A DNA stretch of 19,429 nucleotides from JANQKX01 sp039028695 (GTDB taxonomy: Bacteria > Pseudomonadota > Alphaproteobacteria > Kiloniellales > Kiloniellaceae). Below, in pieces: positions 14,516 to 19,429 of the stretch. Both the position numbers and the translations under genes were made by a program. Where the stretch lies: assembly GCA_039028695.1 (NCBI GenBank), contig JBCCHN010000098.1, forward strand, positions 1-19,429. The letters run 5' to 3'. Each line of letters opens with the position of its first letter. Position 1 is the stretch's first letter. The notes under the pieces were generated by a model that saw only the letters and a list, made by a program, of their open reading frames with translations, searched no databases and was not told the DNA's origin.

Positions 14516-15772
14516 TTGCTGTTGGGTGAACGATTGGAGACAGCCATCCCTATTCTCTCAGAAATCGGTAGTCAGGCCAGTGAGCGCATTCATTGCGCGG
14601 AGGATGCCGAAACCTTGGCTCGTCTAAGGTTGCCAAAGCTGATCCATGATTTCATTTCAGCAGGCGCCGGGGCTGAATTGGCGACCGCCGAGAATTCCCG
14701 AGCTTTCGGTATCATCAAGCTGCAAGCACGGGTGCTCAGAGATGTATCAACGCGGTCTTTGGAGACCAAATTTCTGGCAAAATCCTACAACTATCCCTTT
14801 GGTTTCGCCCCCATGGGAATGTGCAATTTGGCCCATCCTGAGGCCGATGCAATTCTGGCCCGGCTGGCGAGACAAATTAATGTTCCTGTCTGCCTGTCCA
14901 CCGCCGCCTCAACTTCAATGGAAGACATGATCGCCATAGCTGGCGAGAATACATGGTTTCAACTATACGCCGCCGGCGATCCGAATGTAGCCTTTGATTT
15001 GGTTCGGCGTGCCGATACTGCCGGTTTCAAAACCTTGATTTTTACCGTCGATGTGCCAGAGGTAAATCGGCGCCTTCGTGACATAAAAAACGGGTTTGAG
15101 GTGCCCTTTCAGATTGGCCTCCGCCAAGCATGGGATTTTGCCCGTCACCCGCGCTGGAGCCTTACAACGCTCCGCCACGGGGTTCCAAAAATGGCGAACT
15201 TCCAAAAATCGGCGGACAGTCCGGGATTTGATCGGACGCAAAGCCGAGCTGCTGCCGATTGGGAGTTTCTTTCCCGTCTGCGGGATCTCTGGCCAGGCCA
15301 GTTGGTCGTCAAGGGCGTTACGTCTGCAGACGACGCTCACCGGGTTAAATCGGCGGGTGTTGACGGTATTTACGTATCCAATCACGGAGGTCGACAACTC
15401 GATAGTTCTGCGGCGGCCATTGCCATTCTCCCCGCCATCAGGGCCGCCGTCGGGCCCGACTACCCGCTGTGTTTCGACAGCGGCATCCGATCGGGCGAAG
15501 ACATTGTAAAAGCGATTGCTTGTGGAGCCGATTTTGTGATGCTCGGCAGGCCGTTACTTTTTGCCTTGGCAGCAGAGGGTGAGCGGGGACTCGCCTCACT
15601 TCTCGACATCTTTGCAAAAGACATCAGCTTGACCCTTGCTCAAATCGGCGTTTGTGACGTCAGCGAAGTGGGTCGGGGGAATTTGTTCGAACCGCAAAAG
15701 TCGATCATCGAAAAGACATGGCAGTCACTGACTGTCGTTGGACAACACCCCCAAAGCTTCATGGAGGCGTAA
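14516..15772 (+). CDS. FMN-dependent alpha-hydroxyacid dehydrogenase/oxidase (LldD/glycolate oxidase family)
   Basis: The enzyme (up to 418 aa) oxidises an L-2-hydroxyacid to a 2-oxoacid with FMN. Visible motifs are the phosphate/flavin region YPFGFAPMGM, FQLYAAGD with Y151, K266 in VVKGV, catalytic H290 and R293 in VSNHGGRQLD, and FDSGIRSGEDIVKAIACGADFV. By my alignment to spinach glycolate oxidase, Tyr24 is replaced by F46 and Trp108 by A130. Such changes occur in lactate oxidase and mandelate-dehydrogenase types and point to a different or bulkier substrate. No membrane segment is obvious. No ATG lies near the start: TTG 14516, 14522 or 14534 are all possible. It is the first gene of the LysR-controlled operon and ends with TAA directly before the next GTG. 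Confidence 0.9.
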   Translation: MLLGERLETAIPILSEIGSQASERIHCAEDAETLARLRLPKLIHDFISAGAGAELATAENSRAFGIIKLQARVLRDVSTRSLETKFLAKSYNYPFGFAPMGMCNLAHPEADAILARLARQINVPVCLSTAASTSMEDMIAIAGENTWFQLYAAGDPNVAFDLVRRADTAGFKTLIFTVDVPEVNRRLRDIKNGFEVPFQIGLRQAWDFARHPRWSLTTLRHGVPKMANFQKSADSPGFDRTQSRAAADWEFLSRLRDLWPGQLVVKGVTSADDAHRVKSAGVDGIYVSNHGGRQLDSSAAAIAILPAIRAAVGPDYPLCFDSGIRSGEDIVKAIACGADFVMLGRPLLFALAAEGERGLASLLDIFAKDISLTLAQIGVCDVSEVGRGNLFEPQKSIIEKTWQSLTVVGQHPQSFMEA

Positions 15773-17524
15773 GTGGACATCCCCAACAACGCGCGTGTTA
15801 GAGGGGGCGAGCTCTTGGCGCGGGCCTTCAGTGAGAAAGGTGTTGAGCACGTCTTTACCCTCGCGGGCGGTTTCTGTAACCCCGCTCTGGAAGGTTTCAT
15901 GAAATGCCAAATGTCGGTGATCAACTGCCCTCACGAGCAGGTCGCTGGGCATCTGGCTGACGGTCACACGCGTATCACCAGAAAGCCGGCCGTCTGTCTC
16001 GTGGGACCTGAAGGATTCGCGAATGCCGTGCCATCAATGTTGGAGGCCTTGGGCGAACGAACACCGGTCATTTTCGTGACCGGGTCATCGACACTTAAGC
16101 GGCAAGGTGCGGGTGGTTTCAAGGAAATCGATGATGTGGCTATCGCAGCTCCGCTCACCAAATATTCGGTAAAAATTACAGACGGGGACCGTATCGGCGA
16201 GTTCATTGACCGGGCCTGGACCGCAGCGACAACCGGATATCCCGGTCCGGTCCATGTCAGCCTTCCTGTCGACATTATGTTCTCCTCATTCGACGAGAAG
16301 GCCGGTCTTGACGAGAGGCCGTTTGATCGCAAAGCCAAACCGATACCAAAAGCCTGGCCAGACCCAAACGCCCTGGTTCGGGTTCTTGATCTTATCAAAA
16401 ATGCGAAACGGCCCATCATCATCGCCGGGCATGGTGTTTGGTGGTCTGGGAGCGAGAAAAAACTTGAAGAGGTGGGCGCTTCACTAAAGCTACCGATATT
16501 CAACGTTCCCTATCATCAAAAATTGTTAAGTGAAGAGTCGGAGGCCTACATGGGCCTCGCGGACTTCCATCAATACCAGCCATCTAGATTCGCCGTTCAC
16601 ACATCCGACCTTGTGATAATGCTCGGTGGTCGGCTCGATAACCAGATGAACTTCGGCAATCCGCCGTTTTTTCCAGATACGACTAACCTCGTTTGCGTCA
16701 ATGGCAGTCATGAAGAGCTCGAATACAATCGCGCGGCAGATGAGACTCTCCTTTGCGATCCGGAGGCCTTTCTCGATGCGCTCATGTCCCTTGCCAGTGA
16801 AAACTCTTGGCATGTGCAAAAGGACTGGTTTGACCTAAACCGTGATAGGCGCGCTGAATGGGTTGAAACTTGGTTAGCTGAAATCTTGAAAGAAAGCGAA
16901 GTGGACGCGGCAAGGGGCCGCTTAATGCATCCCCTACAGCTTTCCTTGGATGTGCAGGCAGAAATGGACGATGGGGATTGGCTGGTTTTTGATGGCGGCA
17001 ATACCCATTTCTGGTCGGAAATCGCCGTCAATCTGGCTGGGGCCAAGGGCAAAAACCTGGGGGGAATTTTGCATCCTGGGAATTATAGCCTTTTGGGTGT
17101 CGGTATCTCCTTTGCAGTCTCGGCCAAGCGGATCTACCCAGACAAAAACGTTATTTTGATAACCGGCGATGGGGCTTTTTTGTCTGGCGGTCTTTCCATC
17201 GAAGTGGCCTTCCAGGAAAAGCTGCCAATTACCATAGTCGTTGATAATAACGGTGGCCTCGACTGCATCTCCCAACAACAAGAGCGCCTGTTCGCGAACG
17301 GTCGTCATTTTGCGACCGATTTCCGCGATATCCCTTTTCATTCTATGGTCGAGGGACTGGGGGGGCATGGCGAGCTGGTCACCAAACGCGCGGACTTAGC
17401 GCCGGCGCTGAAGCGTGCAAAAGACTCTGGAAAAGTGTCTTGCCTAAATGTGAAGTGCCGGGGCGTTATAAGTCCGATCGTCGCGGCAACGAGCGACAAA
17501 AGAGACAAGGCGTCGATCGAATAA
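15773..17524 (+). CDS. ThDP-dependent enzyme of the acetolactate synthase/2-oxoacid decarboxylase superfamily
   Basis: The 583-aa protein has three domains. The Pyr domain (about 8-175) contains catalytic glutamate E55 in NCPHEQVAGH. The central domain (about 195-340) contains RPIIIAGHGVWW. The PP domain (about 385-570) contains the ThDP/Mg motif GDGAFLSGG (465-473), closing near NN at 492-493. Such enzymes decarboxylate or ligate 2-oxoacids, so it could act on the product of the preceding dehydrogenase, as benzoylformate decarboxylase follows mandelate dehydrogenase. I cannot assign it to a named activity, because oxalyl-CoA decarboxylase and 2-hydroxyacyl-CoA lyase relatives are also possible. 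GGAGG five bases before GTG 15773 fixes the start immediately after the previous stop. The C-terminal tail after residue 560 is basic. Confidence 0.87.
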   Translation: MDIPNNARVRGGELLARAFSEKGVEHVFTLAGGFCNPALEGFMKCQMSVINCPHEQVAGHLADGHTRITRKPAVCLVGPEGFANAVPSMLEALGERTPVIFVTGSSTLKRQGAGGFKEIDDVAIAAPLTKYSVKITDGDRIGEFIDRAWTAATTGYPGPVHVSLPVDIMFSSFDEKAGLDERPFDRKAKPIPKAWPDPNALVRVLDLIKNAKRPIIIAGHGVWWSGSEKKLEEVGASLKLPIFNVPYHQKLLSEESEAYMGLADFHQYQPSRFAVHTSDLVIMLGGRLDNQMNFGNPPFFPDTTNLVCVNGSHEELEYNRAADETLLCDPEAFLDALMSLASENSWHVQKDWFDLNRDRRAEWVETWLAEILKESEVDAARGRLMHPLQLSLDVQAEMDDGDWLVFDGGNTHFWSEIAVNLAGAKGKNLGGILHPGNYSLLGVGISFAVSAKRIYPDKNVILITGDGAFLSGGLSIEVAFQEKLPITIVVDNNGGLDCISQQQERLFANGRHFATDFRDIPFHSMVEGLGGHGELVTKRADLAPALKRAKDSGKVSCLNVKCRGVISPIVAATSDKRDKASIE

Positions 17525-17898
17525 TGGCCACCATCTCGACACATGCGCTTAACGGCGTGGATGGCACGCATGCTGGCGGAATTTCCGTAACGCTTTTTTG
17601 TCTTCTAGACGATGGTTATCGGAAACCCATTTTTGGTGGGGAGACAGATTCAAGGGGCCGCTTCTCGCAGGCCGTCGATCCAAAAAGTATTGACGTAACA
17701 AAACCCCACGAGTTGGCATTTTCGACGAGCGCCTATTGGTTAGGTCGGGCATTCGATGATGCGGAACAGGTTGTCGCGTCTCAGATCGCCATCCGCCTTA
17801 AGCTACGCGACGCCAAAGCGCGGTACCACGTACCCTTGATCATATCGCCTCACTCTTTTTCGATCTGGGTGTCTCTACCTGAGGCGAGCGACCAGTGA
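17524..17898 (+). CDS. Transthyretin/5-hydroxyisourate hydrolase-like protein with altered C-terminus
   Basis: The 124-aa protein shows the transthyretin-like fold: ISTHALNG at the start with H7, GETDSRGR with R46, a strand ending LAFSTSAYW, and YHVPLIISP with H102. These three residues match the His, Arg and His of 5-hydroxyisourate hydrolase. The family's C-terminal Y-R-G-S/T is here I-W-V-S (114-117), followed by seven extra residues, so the canonical activity is doubtful. No other purine-catabolism gene is nearby. The ATG overlaps the TAA of the ThDP gene (TAATG), and the next gene begins 14 bases after its stop, or overlaps it if the upstream GTG is used. A longer in-frame start would lie inside the previous gene. 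It probably serves the operon's own pathway, but its role is unknown. Confidence 0.8.
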   Translation: MATISTHALNGVDGTHAGGISVTLFCLLDDGYRKPIFGGETDSRGRFSQAVDPKSIDVTKPHELAFSTSAYWLGRAFDDAEQVVASQIAIRLKLRDAKARYHVPLIISPHSFSIWVSLPEASDQ

Positions 17899-17912
17899 GC
17901 GAGGGGCTTAAC

Positions 17913-19007
17913 ATGTCCCGTCGGATTCGACGTACGCCCTATACCGACAGGGTTGAAGAGGCCGGGGTTCGTGGATTTACCGTCGTCAATCACATGCTAT
18001 TGCCGAAGGCCTATCAGGCGTCCGTGGAAGAAGACTATTGGCACCTTAAGGAATATGTCCAGGTATGGGATGTCTCCTGCCAACGACAGGTCGAGATCAT
18101 TGGGCCCGACGCCGCCAGACTAGTCCAATGGATGACGCCAAGGGATATCTCGCGCGCAAAGGTGGGACAGTGTCTTTATGTTCCGCTAACCGACGAACGG
18201 GGCGGCCTGGTGAATGATCCTGTACTGCTAAAGCTCGCCGAAGACCGATTCTGGCTTTCGATTGCTGATTCGGATGTGCTTCTCTATGCCAAGGGGCTTG
18301 CGATCGGCGCGGGCTTTGCGGTCGAGATTTCCGAGCCTGACGTGGCGCCGCTTGCTGTGCAAGGCCCTAAAGCTGAGGATCTGCTTGCGTCTCTTTTTGG
18401 CGAGGGAATACGCAACATTGGATTTTTTCGCTTTGCTTACTTCGGCTTTTTGGGAACACAGCAGTTGATCGCACGCTCGGGATACTCGCGCCAAGGTGGG
18501 TTCGAGATTTATTTGAACGATAACAAGTTGGGCTCAGCCCTGTGGGACGCTGTTTGGCAGGCTGGATCTTCCCTGAATATCCGACCGGGGTGCCCAAATC
18601 TGATCGAGCGCATAGAGGGTGGCCTATTCAGCTATGGAAATGACATGACCCGCGAGAACACGCCGCTTGAAATTGGACTGGCAAAATATTGCGCGCTAGA
18701 CGGCCAGGTCGAATTTATTGGCAAGGAGTCCTTGCGAAGGATCGCAAGCCAAGGCATTGCACGTAAAATAAGGGGAATCCTCTTTGGTCATGAAGCGGGT
18801 CCGACTTGCTCCAAGCCCTGGCCCGTGATGGCGGGCAACCGACAAGTTGGTGCCGTAACCTCAGCTATGTGGTCACCCCGCCTAAAAGGGAATGTGGGGT
18901 TGTCCATGATCGACCGAGGCTATTGGGGCAGCGGACAGGCCGTTACGGTCGAGAGTTCCGACGGCAAGAGGCATGCCGGAACAATTTCCAACTTACCGTT
19001 CGTTTGA
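17913..19007 (+). CDS. dmdA: DmdA-family demethylase (dimethylsulfoniopropionate demethylase-like, GcvT fold)
   Basis: The 364-aa protein follows DmdA almost end to end, from memory of the Ruegeria and SAR11 proteins: SRRIRRTPYTDRVEEAGV, then TVVNHMLLP, HLKEYVQVWDVSCQRQVEI, GGLVNDPVLLKLAEDRFWLS, IADSDVLLYAKGL, PLAVQGPK, ARSGYSRQGGFEIYL, NLIERIEGGLFSYGNDMTR and the NTP motif region. DmdA moves a methyl group from DMSP to tetrahydrofolate, giving methylmercaptopropionate. GcvT relatives with other methyl donors exist, so the substrate is inferred. GAGGGG six bases before ATG 17913 supports this start. GTG 17895 would add six residues and overlap the previous stop. It sits mid-operon, followed 13 bases later by an acyl-CoA dehydrogenase, a gene class also used after DmdA in the demethylation pathway. 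Confidence 0.8.
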   Translation: MSRRIRRTPYTDRVEEAGVRGFTVVNHMLLPKAYQASVEEDYWHLKEYVQVWDVSCQRQVEIIGPDAARLVQWMTPRDISRAKVGQCLYVPLTDERGGLVNDPVLLKLAEDRFWLSIADSDVLLYAKGLAIGAGFAVEISEPDVAPLAVQGPKAEDLLASLFGEGIRNIGFFRFAYFGFLGTQQLIARSGYSRQGGFEIYLNDNKLGSALWDAVWQAGSSLNIRPGCPNLIERIEGGLFSYGNDMTRENTPLEIGLAKYCALDGQVEFIGKESLRRIASQGIARKIRGILFGHEAGPTCSKPWPVMAGNRQVGAVTSAMWSPRLKGNVGLSMIDRGYWGSGQAVTVESSDGKRHAGTISNLPFV

Positions 19008-19020
19008 GGAACCCTTGATC

Positions 19021-19429
19021 ATGCCTCCACATTTGCCCAGGGCCGATTGGATGGACGGCGAGTTGCTTATGCGCGCTGCGAAGGGCAAACATTATTACTT
19101 AGATGAGCGCCAGCCATATTATGATCGTTGGGGGCGGCAGGGCGCCGTACCACGAGAATTATGGGTGGAGGCGGAAAAGCAGGATCTTTTTGGCGTCGAG
19201 GTCCCAGAAAGCCATGGTAGACTGGGAGGATATCTTGCCCACGACGCGATCATCATTTCCTATATTGTCATATACGGTACAGAAGAACAGAAATCCCAGT
19301 TGTTGCCGCGCTTGATGAGCGGAGCACTGATCGGCGCGATTGTCAGGACCAAACCCACGGCAGGTGGCGGCCTCAAGGCCCTCCGGACAAAGGCCGTTAT
19401 GGACGGTAATGAATTCATCCGATCAGGGA
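19021..19429 (+). CDS. Acyl-CoA dehydrogenase-like protein (5' part, possibly degenerate)
   Basis: The window ends after 136 codons. The reading matches the N-terminal region of acyl-CoA dehydrogenases: YYDRWGRQGAVPRELW, FGVEVPESHGRLGG, YGTEEQKSQLLPRLMSG and LIGAI. Two points are odd. About 20 residues expected between the HDAII and SYIVIYGTEEQK segments are missing, in frame. The usual T-E-P-x-A-G-S-D motif reads TKPTAGGG. Both suggest a diverged or decaying copy. The catalytic glutamate lies beyond the window. GAGGA about 10 bases before ATG 19021 provides the start. It is the fifth gene of the operon and could oxidise a CoA thioester downstream of the demethylase. It does not look like a clear DmdC from this part. 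Confidence 0.75.
   Translation, partial: MPPHLPRADWMDGELLMRAAKGKHYYLDERQPYYDRWGRQGAVPRELWVEAEKQDLFGVEVPESHGRLGGYLAHDAIIISYIVIYGTEEQKSQLLPRLMSGALIGAIVRTKPTAGGGLKALRTKAVMDGNEFIRSG

Noticed and set aside
17440..17523. A 28-codon extension of the HIUase-like protein
   Set aside because: It reads out of frame through the end of the ThDP gene. The family N-terminus ISTHALNG begins just after the ATG at 17524.

Overview
The window looks like a chromosomal segment of a free-living, probably marine, alphaproteobacterium with a mid-range GC content of roughly 50-55% by eye. This rests on gene content: a DMSP-demethylase-family gene, a TRAP transporter, a MocR regulator and an HAE1-type RND pump. No gene gives the species.

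Layout. (1) Positions 1-1390 hold a complete tRNA-Thr(TGT) with a terminator, then a gene-poor stretch with one unrecognised 166-codon ORF and the last 74 codons of a large DNA methyltransferase, so it reads as decayed accessory DNA beside a tRNA. (2) Positions 1391-6716 are a drug-efflux module: a TetR regulator, a periplasmic adaptor and an RND permease. Three near-identical 14-bp palindromes mark the TetR and pump promoters. No outer-membrane factor is present. (3) Positions 6717-7150 are non-coding and contain a ~157-bp element with 18-bp imperfect terminal inverted repeats. (4) Positions 7151-13191 form a transport and catabolism block: an epoxide hydrolase and a MocR regulator on the minus strand, and a divergent TRAP system ordered binding protein, large permease, small permease. 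A shared direct-repeat motif lies in front of both the hydrolase and the TRAP operon, suggesting that MocR controls both. (5) Positions 13506-19429 form a LysR-controlled operon, divergent from its regulator across a 9-9-9 palindrome. It encodes an FMN 2-hydroxyacid dehydrogenase, a ThDP-dependent decarboxylase/synthase-type enzyme, a small transthyretin/HIUase-like protein, a DmdA-family demethylase and the start of an acyl-CoA dehydrogenase that runs off the window.

The last operon is the most unusual part. The five genes are tightly packed, with stop and start codons touching or overlapping at two junctions and gaps of 0, 14 and 13 bases elsewhere. A plausible reading is oxidation of a 2-hydroxyacid, ThDP-dependent decarboxylation, one-carbon transfer to tetrahydrofolate and CoA-thioester oxidation in one pathway. 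The substrate cannot be read from the sequence. A methylated sulfonium 2-hydroxyacid feeding the DMSP demethylation route is offered only as a hypothesis.
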